In this document: piece after piece, positions 1-10,922 of the stretch
Layout: every line of letters begins with the position of its first letter
Position numbering within the stretch: the stretch's first letter is position 1
NCBI GenBank assembly: GCA_947095585.1
Contig: OX352761.1
Location: forward strand, 56,094,432-56,158,431
DNA: 64,000 bases
From: Nephrocerus scutellatus
Taxonomy: Eukaryota > Arthropoda > Insecta > Diptera > Pipunculidae
Direction: 5' to 3'
Notes under the pieces: model-generated
Database searches by the model: none
What the model was told of the DNA's origin: nothing
Seen by the model: only the letters and a program-made list of their open reading frames with translations
Program-made: the position numbers and the translations under genes

Positions 1-895
1 TGGCTTGTTGTTGGCCGGTTAGCATTGCTGCGCTTGATGGCTTGTTGTTCCCAGGTCCCGTTGATGCAACGATAGGGAAATCCGTTAAATCATACGATCG
101 ACCAGTGGTGTGGCGTTGTTGTTGCCTCCGTCGACCCTATGTTGTTTGTTGATTTTCCTGGTCACCATGCATTGCGTGCTGTTTGTTGTTGTTCTATTTG
201 TGATTCGGTGCCGTCTTATAATACATGCTCGTTGTTGTTGTCATCGATCGGATCTTCCGAGTCTGTGTTGTTTGCTTGTTGTTGTTGTACCTCTCTGCTT
301 GTCTGATAATGCTGTGAACTGTACGCGGCCATGTATTGCATATTGTTTGTTGTTGTTTCTTGAATCGACATCGATCGGATATTCTATGTCTGTGGTGACT
401 CGTACTGCCTGTGTGTTGTTGTTGCTTGAATCGACATCGATCGGATATTCTATGTCTGTGGTGACTCGTACTGCCTGTGTGTTGTTTTTGCTTCCGAGTG
501 TATTGCGGGTGCGTTTACTCCTTAGTCATCGATTTGGGTATTCCCAGTCTGTGTGATCTCGTATCATGTTGTTGTTGTTTCGCTCAGCCGCTTGATGATG
601 ATGCGTACTAGCTATGTGTGGTGAGTTTACGAGAGAAGAGAGGAAAAGGGGAAACAATAGAAAACTGGAGTTTCCTGAACCATAAGACGAGAGTATTCTT
701 TTGGTGAGTGTTTTTACAATTCACTCAAGGAGAGTGGGCAGCATGTTGCAATCCACTTAAGGAGAGTGGGCAACATGTTAAAATACTATGGTGTCTGTTT
801 GTAATGGGTATACAAGTTTATTTTTATTAAAATTAAAAATGTATATATACGAATAGTGTGGGAAAAAATTGTGTGGGACAATTTTTTTCCTCACA
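1..895 (-). repeat. Partial LTR (3' LTR of copy 1a)
   Basis: This matches positions from about 10031 to 10927 of the complete LTR downstream and is cut by the window edge. It contains the U3-side part: GTT/AAC-rich sequence, a direct duplication of about 63 bp near 357-482, and the LTR terminus. On the minus strand the LTR begins TGTGAGG at 895. The leucine/cysteine-rich plus-strand reading frames here are low-complexity artefacts. Confidence 0.85.
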
Positions 896-1545
896 CCTCC
901 CCCTCACTTCGGCGGATGCTGACTTTCCCTTTCCAAGTAACTAGTACTCCAAACCGAGTTTTCCCTTGTGTGTGGAGGAAATGTATTCGCCGCATCGTTC
1001 CAGATGCCACCCTTTCCTTGGCTTCATTTATTTTGGCCTGGAGTTCTTGGGGCAAGATTTCAGCCGTGGTCCCGCCGTCGTGCACCGTGTCGCTTCCTGT
1101 GAGTGGCAGGACGTCGTTATGCTGCCTGGGCGCCTCTGGGTTTGGGGGGTCACGTTCATCCGATACGAGCTTGGTGGGGTCTTCATGGTATCCTCTGGTT
1201 GTCGGTTTCGCTGCTGCTGCTGCTACTGTTGCTACTACTACTGCTGCTGCTGCTACTGTTGCTACTGCTGCTACTGCTGCTGCTGCTTCTATCTTGTCTG
1301 CTACGGCTCCGGTAGCGATGGCGAGTGCGGCGCGGAGTTCTTTGCCTACTGCGATTGTTCCTCTCTCGGGTGTTGCGTCCTACGTCGTCGTCGTCTAGTT
1401 TGAAGTCTGGGAGTTTTATCGTTCGTTCGGCATTGCTCCGGATAAAAGCTGCGAGCATCCTTCGTTTCTTGTGGGCGCTGTCCACCGACATCTTCTGTCC
1501 TGGTGATTCGGGTCCTGATAATCCCCATGCATTTTCATCATGCAT
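891..1545 (-). pseudogene. Third ORF of the Osvaldo-like element, copy 1a, in two frames
   Basis: After integrase, one minus-strand frame opens at an ATG (1545), encodes a basic stretch, an Asp run (LDDDD), then an Arg/Ser-rich and poly-Ser tail ending at 1183. A second frame, offset by one base just after the Asp run, is also open: it gives an Ala/Val-rich segment from the CAG-type repeat at about 1210-1290, then a hydrophilic domain with an RRIHFLHTQGK motif. That frame passes through the polypurine tract and stops on a TGA formed by the first LTR bases (891-893). No signal peptide, furin site or membrane segment is seen, so it does not look like an intact env. The function is unknown. The 5' end overlaps the pol tail by about 130 nt. 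Confidence 0.5.
896..905 (-). other. Polypurine tract, copy 1a
   Basis: The minus strand reads GAGGGGGAGG directly before the LTR start TGTGAGG, the expected primer for plus-strand DNA synthesis. Equivalent tracts (GAGGGGAAGG) lie at 10928-10937, 17612-17621 and 24787-24796. Confidence 0.7.
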
Positions 1546-4284
1546 CTGGCTTCTCTTTTCGGCTTGTGCTCTGTGGTGTGGTTGCTTGAGGTTTGTTGCT
1601 GAGTGTTTTGGCCTCGTGGTTTTAATGGACAGGCGTTTTGCCCATGACTCTTTGCTTGCAAGCTATGTGGGTAGCTATACCCTTTATTCTGCCGTTTGCT
1701 ACTGTAATGTATTTCTGTTGATTCCTGAGGGTGTTCCACGTGAGGTGGCATTGTTGTTGTGATGCGGTTTGTCTTTTCTGGCTCGGGTGGGGGGTTTCCG
1801 TGAAAGTCCTTTAGTTCACTGACATGGGCTGTGCGCTCCTTACTTTGTCCATGTTTCCTCAGCCTTACGATGACTGGCGAGATGAAGTCCATCACGTAGT
1901 ATGGTCCATCGTATCGCGGCGCTAGCTTACTGGCGAACCCTTCTACTGCTTTCGATAAGTGGTGCTGTTTGACCAGTACTAACTTCCCGATTTCTGGCTT
2001 CCAAGTACGTCGCCTGAGATTGTAGTGGCGGGCTTGGTCCTTTGCGGCTCGTTCCAGGTTCTGTCGCACGATCTCGAAGATTTCTCTCATTCGGGTCTCT
2101 CGGTCCTCGGGGTCTTTACCTAGCGTGCCTGTCCCCGGAGTGGTCTCGTCATATAGTGTGTGTGGGAGGCGTGGTTCTCGTCCTTGTGTCAGAAAGGCTG
2201 GGCTGTACCCCGTTGAGTCCTGAACGCTTGAGTTTATCGCCAACATGACTTCGGGCAGCCTTTCGTCCCAAGTGCGTTGTTGTGACCCTGATAGTTGTGC
2301 AATTATCGTTTTGATGGTGCGGTTGGCTGTTTCCGTAGGGTTTTCCTGGGGGGTGTACAGTGCTGTAAACTGCTGGCGTATGCCCATGGTCTCCAAAAAT
2401 CGACGAAACGCTCTGCTGCTGAATTGTGCCCCGTTGTCCGTTATCAGGATTTTGGGCACGCCGTATCGTGCCAGTATACGTTCGCGAAACGCCCGTTGAA
2501 CTCCTTCCGTCGTTGCCCTCCTCATTGGGATCAGTTCAACCCACTTTGAGAACCGATCAAAGAAGACTAGTAGCATGGTATTTCCGTGTTTCGATCTGGG
2601 GAGTGGCCCAATGAAGTCACTGCACAACGTGGCCCATGGTTCGTCGGCCACCTGGGTTAGCATCTTCCCTGCTGCTTGCTGTTGACTGGGTTTGTAGCAC
2701 TGGCAGCTTTCGCATCTCTTCACGTGCTGTCGGATGTCGCGAAACATACCCGGCCAATAGTAGCGACCACATATTCTCGCCGTGGTCTTCCGGATTCCTA
2801 GGTGTCCTGCTGACGCGCTGTCGTGGTTCTCTTGTAATACTCGACTTCGCAGGGTACTCGGCACACACAGCTTCCATGGTGCGTTGTCCTCGTCTCCGGC
2901 TCGATGCCCTATGTGTCGATACAGTTGTTGACCTTCGATCACGTAGTCGGGGAATTTGGCGGGGTCCTCTGCGACCTGGTGGATTTTCTTCTGCAGCCAG
3001 TGGCACTTCTGTTGCCCGGTGTGTTCTTCGGAGGTCGTCATCAGCGTTTCTTGAGGTTGTCTTGATAGCGCGTCTGCGACGACGTTGAGTTTACCCCGCC
3101 TGTATTGTATGTCATATGTGTATTGTTGTAGCTCCAGTGCCCATCGTGCGATCCGACCGGAGGGGCTGGATATGGAGTTGAGCCATTTGAGGGAGAGGTG
3201 GTCTGTTACTACCGTGAACCTATACCCTTCGATATACGCCCGCATCTTCCGTATTCCCCATATGATAGCCAGGCATTCCTTCTCGGTCGGCGAGTAATTC
3301 CTCTCTGCAGGGTTTAGATGCCGGCTGGCGTAAGCTATGACCCGTTCACTGTCGTCAATCTCCTGGGTGAGGACTACCCCCAAGCCGTAATCGCTGGCAT
3401 CTGTCTGAAGTGTGAATTTCTTAGAGAAATCGGGGCATGCCAAGATTGGGGCCTCGGTAAGTTTAACCTTCAGTGTTTCGAATGCTTCCTGTTGCTCCTC
3501 TCCCCACTTCCAGTGCTTCCCTTTCTTGAGTAAGTTGGTCATCGGTCGTACGGTCTCGGCAAAATCTGGGACAAACCGTCGGTACCATGAAGTGGGGCTC
3601 CATCTCTGGTCCGATGACTCGATCGAGCGCTCGCTGGAAGGTTGCGGGGGCTGAGTGCAGTCCAAACGGCATAACGCGCCATTGAAACAGTCCACGGCCG
3701 GGTACCGTGAAGGCGGTGTACTGCTTACTCCTCTCCTCCATGGGGATTTGCCAATATCCATTTCTCAGGTCCAGGCTACTGATGAATTTTGCGCCGCGAA
3801 GCTTTTCTAGGATGTGTTGGATTCGTGGTAAGGGGTATGCGTCGGGCACCGATCGTGCATTCAGTTCTCGATAGTCGATACAGAGTCTCCATTTGCCCGT
3901 CTTCTTTCGCACGAGAACTATGGGCGCGCTGTGGGGGCTATGCGAAGGCTCGATACATCCCTTTTCCAACAACTCGTCGATCTCTGTGTTTATTATTTCC
4001 TGCATGGCTGGATTACGGGGGAAGTAGCGTTGTTTTATGGGACGCTCGTCGTGCATGACGATTCTGTGTTCCGCGATGTTGGAGACGGCGGGTAGTTGAT
4101 CAAATTTCTTGAATTCTTGTTGCAGAAACGCTGAAAGCTGTTCCTGTTCTCTCCGTGGTGTTTCCTGCGTGGTGGTGCATTGTCGGATGTGTTCGGCGGG
4201 CGTTGTTCTGTGTTGTAATTTTATGGTCTGGCCACCGCAGCTTAGACGGGCCTCCACCCGTGACAAAAAGTCCAAACCTAATAT
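1416..4284 (-). pseudogene. pol: pol fragment, copy 1a (protease end, RT, RNase H, integrase)
   Basis: Reading on the minus strand, this starts inside the protease C-terminal part, continues through RT fingers and palm to residues GPEMEPH, and then loses 266 bp at 3592/3593, the equivalent of 6510-6775. That removes the YLDD catalytic motif and shifts frame. Downstream the frame is open through RT connection, RNase H (TDASDYGLGVV), the integrase HHCC finger, the catalytic core with the ITDNGAQF motif intact, and a long C-terminal tail. It is the only copy with both an undeleted integrase core and an open tail. The 5' end is cut at 4284/4285, where it joins the third ORF of copy 1b. Confidence 0.85.
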
Positions 4285-4463
4285 CGGGTGTTGCGTCCTA
4301 GGTCGTCGTCGTCAAGTTTGAAGTCTGGGAGTTTTATCGTTCGTTCGGCATTGCTCCGGATAAAAGCTGCGAGCATCCTTCGTTTCTTGTGGGCGCTGTC
4401 CACCGACATCTTCTGTCCTGGTGATTCGGGTCCTGATAATCCCCATGCATTTTCATCATGCAT
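4278..4463 (-). pseudogene. Third ORF fragment, copy 1b
   Basis: This carries the first ~60 residues of the third ORF (ATG at 4463 to just beyond the Asp run), after which the unit is cut by the 1a/1b junction at 4284/4285. The Ala/Ser repeat, polypurine tract and LTR that should follow are missing. Confidence 0.7.
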
Positions 4464-7400
4464 CTGGCTTCTCTTTTCGGCTTGTGCTCTGTGGTGTGGT
4501 TGCTTGAGGTTTGTTGCTGAGTGTTTTGGCCTCGTGGTTTTAATGGACAGGCGTTTTGCCCATGACTCTTTGCTTGCAAGCTATGTGGGTAGCTATACCC
4601 TTTATTCTGCCGTTTGCTACTGTAATGTATTTCTGTTGATTCCTGAGGGTGTTCCACGTGAGGTGGCATTGTTGTTGTGATGCGGTTTGTCTTTTCTGGC
4701 TCGGGTGGGGGCTTTCCGTGAAAGTCCTTTAGTTCACTGACATGGGCTGTGCGCTCCTTACTTTGTCCATGTTTCCTCAGCCTTACGATGACTGGCGAGA
4801 TGAAGTCCATCACGTAGTATGGTTCATCGTATCGCGGCGCTAGCTTACTGGGGAACCCTTCTACTGCTTTCGATAAGTGGTGCTGTTTGACCAGTACTAA
4901 CTTCCCGATTTCTGGCTTCCAAGTACGTCGCCTGAGATTGTAGTGGCGGGCTTGGTCCTTTGCGGCTCGTTCCAGGTTCTGTCGCACGATCTCGAAGATT
5001 TCTCTCATTCGGGTCTCTCGGTCCTCGGGGTCTTTACCTAGCGTGCCTGTCCCCGGAGTGGTCTCGTCATATAGTGTGTGTGGGAGGCGTGGTTCTCGTC
5101 CTTGTGTCAGAAAGGCTGGGCTGTACCCCGTTGAGTCCTGAACGCTTGAGTTTATCGCCAACATGACTTCGGGCAGCCTTTCGTCCCAAGTGCGTTGTTG
5201 TGACCCTGATAGTTGTGCAATTATCGTTTTGATGGTGCGGTTGGCTCTTTCCGTAGGGTTTTCCTGGGGGGTGTACGGTGCTGTAAACTGCTGGCGTATG
5301 CCCATGGTCTCCAAAAATCGACGAAACGCTCTGCTGCTGAATTGTGCCCCGTTGTCCGTTATCAGGATTTTGGCACGCCGTATCGTGCCAGTATACGTTC
5401 GCGAAACGCCCGATGAACTCCTTCCGTCGTTGCCCTCCTCATTGGGATCAGTTCAACCCACTTTGAGAACCGATCAAAGAAGACTAGTAGCATGGTATTT
5501 CCGTGTTTCGATCTGGGGAGTGGCCCAATGAAGTCACTGCACAACGTGGCCCATGGTTCGTCGGCCACCTGGGTTAGCATCTTCCCTGCTGCTTGCTGTT
5601 GACTGGGTTTGTAGCACTGGAAGCTTTCGCATCTCTTCACGTGCTGTCGGATGTCGCGAAACATACCCGGCCAATAGTAGCGACCACATATTCTCGCCGT
5701 AGTCTTCCGGATTCCTAGGTGTCCTGCTGACGCGCTGTCGTGGTTCTCTTGTAATACTCGACTTCGCAGGGTACTCGGCACACACAGCTTCCATGGTGCG
5801 TTGTCCTCGTCTCCGGCTCGATGCCCTATGTGTCGATACAGTTGTTGACCTTCGATCACGTAGTCGGGGAATTTGGCGGGGTCCTCTGCGACCTGGTGGA
5901 TTTTCTTCTGCAGCCAGTGGCACTTCTGTTGCCCGGTGTGTTCTTCGGAGGTCGTCATCAGCGTTTCTTGAGGTTGTCTTGATAGCGCGTCTGCGACGAC
6001 GTTGAGTTTACCCCGCCTGTATTGTATGTCATATGTGTATTGTTGTAGCTCCAGTGCCCATCGTGCGATCCGACCGGAGGGGCTGGATATGGAGTTGAGC
6101 CATTTGAGGGAGAGGTGGTCTGTTACTACCGTGAACCTATACCCTTCGATATACGCCCGCATCTTCCGTATTCCCCATATGATAGCCAGGCATTCCTTCT
6201 CGGTCGGCGAGTAATTCCTCTCTGCAGGGTTTAGATGCCGGCTGGCGTAAGCTATGACCCATTCACTGTCGTCAATCTCCTGGGTGAGGACTACCCCCAA
6301 GCCGTAATCGCTGGCATCTGTCTGAAGTGTGAATTTCTTAGAGAAATCGGGGCATGCCAAGATTGGGGCCTCGGTAAGTTTAACCTTCAGTGTTTCGAAT
6401 GCTTCCTGTTGCTCCTCTCCCCACTTCCAGTGCTTCCCTTTCTTGAGTAAGTTGGTCATCGGTCGTACGGTCTCGGCAAAATCTGGGACAAACCGTCGGT
6501 ACCATGAAGCGATGCCCAGAAACCGGCGCACTTCTCGTACATTCCTTGGTGGTTGCAGTTCTTTGATCGCCGCCACTTTGTCGGGGTCAGTGTGTATGCC
6601 TTTGTTACTGACCACGTGTCCCAGGTATCGTATTTCTGTTTTGCAGAATTCACACTTTTCCGGGTTAATTTTTAAGTTAGCCATTTGCAATCGCTTGAAC
6701 ACCTTGCGCAGATTTTCTATGTGTTCGTCAAACGTCCTCCCGATGACAACTATGTCATCCAGGTATGCAAACGCATGGGGCTCCATCTCTGGTCCGATGA
6801 CTCGATCGAGCGCTCGCTGGAAGGTTGCGGGGGCTGAGTGCAGTCCAAACGGCATAACGCGCCATTGAAACAGTCCACGGCCGGGTACCGTGAAGGCGGT
6901 GTACTGCTTACTCCTCTCCTCCATGGGGATTTGCCAATATCCATTTCTCAGGTCCAGGCTACTGATGAATTTTGCGCCGCGAAGCTTTTCTAGGATGTGT
7001 TGGATTCGTGGTAAGGGGTATGCGTCGGGCACCGATCGTGCATTCAGTTCTCGATAGTCGATACAGAGTCTCCATTTGCCCGTCTTCTTTCGCACGAGAA
7101 CTATGGGCGCGCTGTGGGGGCTATGCGAAGGCTCGATACATCCCTTTTCCAACAACTCGTCGATCTCTGTGTTTATTATTTTCTGCATAGCTGGATTACG
7201 GGGGAAGTAGCGTTGTTTTATGGGACGCTCGTCGTGCATGACGATTCTGTGTTCCGCGATGTTGGAGACGGCGGGTAGTTGATCAAATTTCTTGAATTCT
7301 TGTTGCAGAAACGCTGAAAGCTGTTCCTGTTCTCTCCGTGGTGTTTCCTGCGTGGTGGTGCATTGTCGGATGTGTTCGGCGGGCGTTGTTCTGTGTTGTA

Positions 7401-7884
7401 ATTTTATGGTCTGGCCACCGCAGCTTAGACGGGCCTCCACCCGTGACAAAAAGTCCAAACCTAATATTACTTCGTCCATTGCATCGGGGAGAATCAAGAA
7501 TGGAAACTGTATCTCCCTATTACCTATCTTGACATCTAGCTGTAGGGCTTCTCGGATCAGCTTGGCTGTCCCTTCGGCCATCCGCATGGTCACATCTACG
7601 GGTAGGCCCTTTGTTGTTCCTCTTTTGTCCTCCGCAAAACGTTCGCTCACGAAACTCCTAGTAGCCCCTGTGTCGATCGTAGCTTTTACCGGTGTTCCTC
7701 CTAGGGTGATGGTGGCGAATATCCGGTTGGAATCAAATGCGAGGAAGTTTACTGAGTCCGGGGTGTCGGCCTTGGGGTTTCCGTCGCACCACGGTTTCGG
7801 CGGTCCCCTTGCTCGTTTCCCGATCGTTCGACGCGTTTCCGGCAGCATTCCACGGTCCGAACATTTCGCAAGCCGCAGTCCCAA
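4334..7884 (-). pseudogene. pol: pol, copy 1b, broken by one frameshift
   Basis: Pol is open from the gag overlap at about 7821 to 5362. In order it shows retropepsin (IDTGATRSF, then VILGLDFL), RT with AYLDDIVV, RNase H, the integrase zinc finger (HLGIRKT...CESFQC, with the first of the two last Cys changed to Phe-spaced CESFQC) and the first part of the integrase core. A single G is missing at about 5372 (TTTTGGC against TTTTGGGC elsewhere), which shifts frame inside the integrase core. The rest of integrase and the tail remain open from 5314 to 4334. The apparent start codon upstream of the slippery site is not meaningful, since Pol should be made by -1 frameshift from Gag. Confidence 0.88.
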
Positions 7885-8870
7885 CAGAATATGGTTTGGG
7901 GGTTACGACAGTCCCGCCTCATGTGTCCGTCCTGGCCACATCGCAGGCAAGCTGTCCTTACATTTATTCGTCCTTCCGGATTTTGTGCTACCATAAAACT
8001 CCTTTCGGGTTGTCTGGGCCGAGGCGAGGGTTTGATAGGTTCTGCTGCTCCAGCGATGCCTTCAAAGTCTTCCGCTAGGCTGATGAGTTCGTGGAGGTCT
8101 CTAAAGTCCTTACTCCGGATATAGTACTGGTACTCTTGACGACAGTTCCGGAAGATCCTTTCGACCTGTTGTGTAGTGGTGTAGTTAGCGTGCCTCATGA
8201 GATTTTGCATGACGATGACGAAATCCTTGAAGCACTCCTTTGGCTTTTGTTGGCGTTGACGAATTTCGTCTTCCAAGTGTTCCCAGTACCTGGAGGGCAG
8301 GAAGAACTGTAGGAAGTCTGTCGTGAAGGCGTTCCAGGTCTCCCATTTTCGGTTGTTGTTGCGGAACCATAATAACGCACGATCACGGAGCAGTTCCGGC
8401 ATGGTTCTCGGCAGGAGGTCCCTGTTTAAACAGTAGGCATCCGCCAGTTCTTCTAGCCTTTCGATGAACAGAAGGGGCTCCTTACCCCCATCGTATCTCA
8501 CTGACCACTTCCTGACTTGGTCCATTATTTGAGCGTACGACGTAAGTGTCGTGCCCGTCCTGTTTCGCGTTGGGACCAGTTCCGGTGGTGTCGGAGATGT
8601 TGCCCTGATGGTTGTCTTTAGTTCGTCTCGTGCAGTATCTTCAGACGGGTTTAGAGTTATCACGGGCGCTGGTGACAGGCTGCGTCTATGCTTATCCTCG
8701 AGCTCACTTAGGCGTATCTCGTCCTCCGACGTAACGTCTCGTCCCGAAACATAGCTGGAAAACCTTTTCCTTAACTCTTCCACTGCGCCGTTGCTGTCGA
8801 TTCGGAACTCGCTCATGTAGCTCTTCAGCTCCTCTTTTGACAGTGTATAAATCCAACTGGTCTTAACCAT
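7749..8870 (-). CDS. gag: Gag polyprotein, copy 1b (intact, 373 aa)
   Basis: Gag should form the virus-like particle in the cytoplasm and package element RNA. The N-terminus (about residues 8-40) resembles a SAP-type helix-loop-helix. The middle (about 120-270) reads as a Ty3/Gypsy capsid region (LLFIERLEELA, WFRNN). A CX2CX4HX4C zinc knuckle lies at residues 308-321 (CLRCGQDGHMRRDC). A second Cys set at 329-342 has Val where His is expected. The ATG at 8870 is about 64 nt inside the primer site. The last 135 nt overlap pol in the -1 frame. Copy 3 carries the same intact length. Confidence 0.85.
   Translation of the reverse strand: MVKTSWIYTLSKEELKSYMSEFRIDSNGAVEELRKRFSSYVSGRDVTSEDEIRLSELEDKHRRSLSPAPVITLNPSEDTARDELKTTIRATSPTPPELVPTRNRTGTTLTSYAQIMDQVRKWSVRYDGGKEPLLFIERLEELADAYCLNRDLLPRTMPELLRDRALLWFRNNNRKWETWNAFTTDFLQFFLPSRYWEHLEDEIRQRQQKPKECFKDFVIVMQNLMRHANYTTTQQVERIFRNCRQEYQYYIRSKDFRDLHELISLAEDFEGIAGAAEPIKPSPRPRQPERSFMVAQNPEGRINVRTACLRCGQDGHMRRDCRNPQTIFCWDCGLRNVRTVECCRKRVERSGNEQGDRRNRGATETPRPTPRTQ
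7774..7821 (-). promoter_or_regulatory. Predicted -1 ribosomal frameshift signal, copy 1b
   Basis: The minus strand has GGGAAAC at 7821-7815, positioned as G GGA AAC in the Gag frame. A 6-nt spacer (7814-7809) is followed by a possible stem pairing GGGG and CCG (7808-7801) with CGG and CCCC (7783-7774) around bulged A residues. Pol lies in the -1 frame, so the geometry fits retroviral gag-pol frameshifting. The stem is by eye, not folded. Confidence 0.7.
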
Positions 8871-8933
8871 CGTGGTTATCTAATTGTGTTCTTTCTTTAT
8901 TGGTATAATTTCTTTTCTCTATCAAATTCCAGG

Positions 8934-8951
8934 GTCCCTGCTCGGGCGCCA
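8934..8951 (-). other. Primer binding site, tRNA-Lys type, copy 1b
   Basis: The minus strand reads TGGCGCCCGAGCAGGGAC two bases after the LTR terminus TTACA (8954). It differs at one position from the familiar tRNA-Lys3 primer site. Identical sites are at 15736-15753, 22727-22744 and 29493-29510. Confidence 0.8.
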
Positions 8952-9159
8952 ATTGTAACGAGGTTTTTCCCAGCCGGGGTAAAACTCAGTGTGACCAGGG
9001 TTCCTTCTACTACTAGGGTCGTTACAATAAAAAGAATTTGTTTATTTAGGGAATGGAATTCAATTGGTTTTATTATTTTTTCCTTTTCTTAGCTTAATCC
9101 GTAAACTTAAAACTATTATTGGCTTAAAACTACGTATAAGGTTAAATTGTGTTTGTTAG

Positions 9160-9805
9160 GCAAAGATTTCACTCTTGCACTCTCGGCCGTGAGGATAGTT
9201 GTACTAGCGTAAAGCGTGGACGTGAAGGCAAGGATTTCACTCTTGCACTTTCAAGCGTGAGGATAATGATACTAGCGTGAAGGCAAGGATTTCGCTCTTG
9301 CACTTTCAAGCGTGAGGTTAATTGCGTTAGCGTGGATGTGAAGGCAAGGATTTCACTCTTGCACTTTCAGGCGTGAGGGTAGTTATACTAGCGTAAAGCG
9401 TGGGCGTGAAGGCAAGGATTTCACTCTTGCACTTTCAGGCGTGAGGATAGTTATACTAGCGTAAAGCGTGGGCGTGAAGGCAAGGATTTCGCTCTTGCAC
9501 TTTCAAGCGTGAGGATAATGATACTAGCGTGAAGGCAAGGATTTCACTCTTGCACTTTCAGGCGTGAGGATAATGATACTAGCGTGAAGGCAAGGATTTC
9601 ACTCTTGCACTTTCAGGCGTGAGGATAATGATACTAGCGTGAAGGCAAGGATTTCACTCTTGCACTTTCAGGCGTGAGGATAGTTATACTAGCGTAAAGC
9701 GTGGGCGTGAAGGCAAGGATTTCACTCTTGCACTTTCAGGCGTGAGGATAGTTATACTAGCGTAAAGCGTGGGCGTGAAGGCAAGGATTTCACTCTTGCA
9801 CTTTC
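9160..9805. repeat. Tandem repeat array in the LTR, about 10.5 units
   Basis: Units alternate between a short form of about 55 bp and a long form of about 68 bp that adds a TAAAGCGTGGGCG-type segment. Each unit has GCAAG and CTTGC arms around a 9-base loop, and repeated GCGTGA words. It lies downstream of the TATA box in the transcribed part of the LTR. Confidence 0.85.
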
Positions 9806-9870
9806 GATCGTACACTTGTTGCCGGGAGGAGGGATCACTAGGAAAGAAGACCGATTGTTAGGACTGCTGG

Positions 9871-9879
9871 CCTTTTATA
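9871..9879 (-). promoter_or_regulatory. LTR TATA box
   Basis: TATAAAAGG on the minus strand, about 1050 bp into the LTR, suggests a start site near 9845. The same box occurs at 16557-16565, 23732-23740 and 30505-30513 in the other LTRs. Confidence 0.6.
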
Positions 9880-10922
9880 CTCTTCCGTCGAGTGAAGGAG
9901 TCCCGTTAAATGCTACGATCGAAGAGTTAACGGACTCTCGTATGATCGGTCGATGGTGTATTGTTGTTGCTTCCTTTGTTCTGGCATTGTTGTTGTTGTT
10001 TGTTGTTGGCCGGTTAGCATTGCTGCGCTTGATGGCTTGTTGTTGGCCGGTTAGCATTGCTGCGCTTGATGGCTTGTTGTTCCCAGGTCCCGTTGATGCA
10101 ACGATAGGGAAATCCGTTAAATCATACGATCGACCAGTGGTGTGGCGTTGTTGTTGCCTCCGTCGACCCTATGTTGTTTGTTGATTTTCCTGGTCACCAT
10201 GCATTGCGTGCTGTTTGTTGTTGTTCTATTTGTGATTCGGTGCCGTCTTATAATACATGCTCGTTGTTGTTGTCATCGATCGGATCTTCCGAGTCTGTGT
10301 TGTTTGCTTGTTGTTGTTGTACCTCTCTGCTTGTCTGATAATGCTGTGAACTGTACGCGGCCATGTATTGCATATTGTTTGTTGTTGTTTCTTGAATCGA
10401 CATCGATCGGATATTCTATGTCTGTGGTGACTCGTACTGCCTGTGTGTTGTTGTTGCTTGAATCGACATCGATCGGATATTCTATGTCTGTGGTGACTCG
10501 TACTGCCTGTGTGTTGTTTTTGCTTCCGAGTGTATTGCGGGTGCGTTTACTCCTTAGTCATCGATTTGGGTATTCCCAGTCTGTGTGATCTCGTATCATG
10601 TTGTTGTTGTTTCGCTCAGCCGCTTGATGATGATGCGTACTAGCTATGTGTGGTGAGTTTACGAGAGAAGAGAGGAAAAGGGGAAACAATAGAAAACTGG
10701 AGTTTCCTGAACCATAAGACGAGAGTATTCTTTTGGTGAGTGTTTTTACAATTCACTCAAGGAGAGTGGGCAGCATGTTGCAATCCACTTAAGGAGAGTG
10801 GGCAACATGTTAAAATACTATGGTGTCTGTTTGTAATGGGTATACAAGTTTATTTTTATTAAAATTAAAAATGTATATATACGAATAGTGTGGGAAAAAA
10901 TTGTGTGGGACAATTTTTTTCC

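Noticed and set aside
110..556. 148-residue Leu/Val/Cys-rich plus-strand reading frame, repeated in each LTR
   Set aside because: It is a by-product of GTT/TTG-rich U3 sequence, has no domain and lies antisense to a well-defined LTR.
1103..1315. Plus-strand poly-Leu and poly-Cys reading frames
   Set aside because: They arise from the CTG/CAG-type triplet run that encodes Ser or Ala on the minus strand.
891..1545. Third ORF of the Osvaldo-like element as an intact env
   Set aside because: No signal peptide, furin site or membrane segment could be found in either frame.
7292..7996. Long plus-strand open frames antisense to pol and gag
   Set aside because: They shadow conserved minus-strand coding, have no recognisable motif and break in divergent copies.
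8934..8951. tRNA gene fragment
   Set aside because: Only 18 nt complementary to a tRNA 3' end, at the position of a primer binding site.
9160..9805. CRISPR-like array
   Set aside because: Units have no unique spacers, the sequence is eukaryotic LTR, and no cas genes are present.
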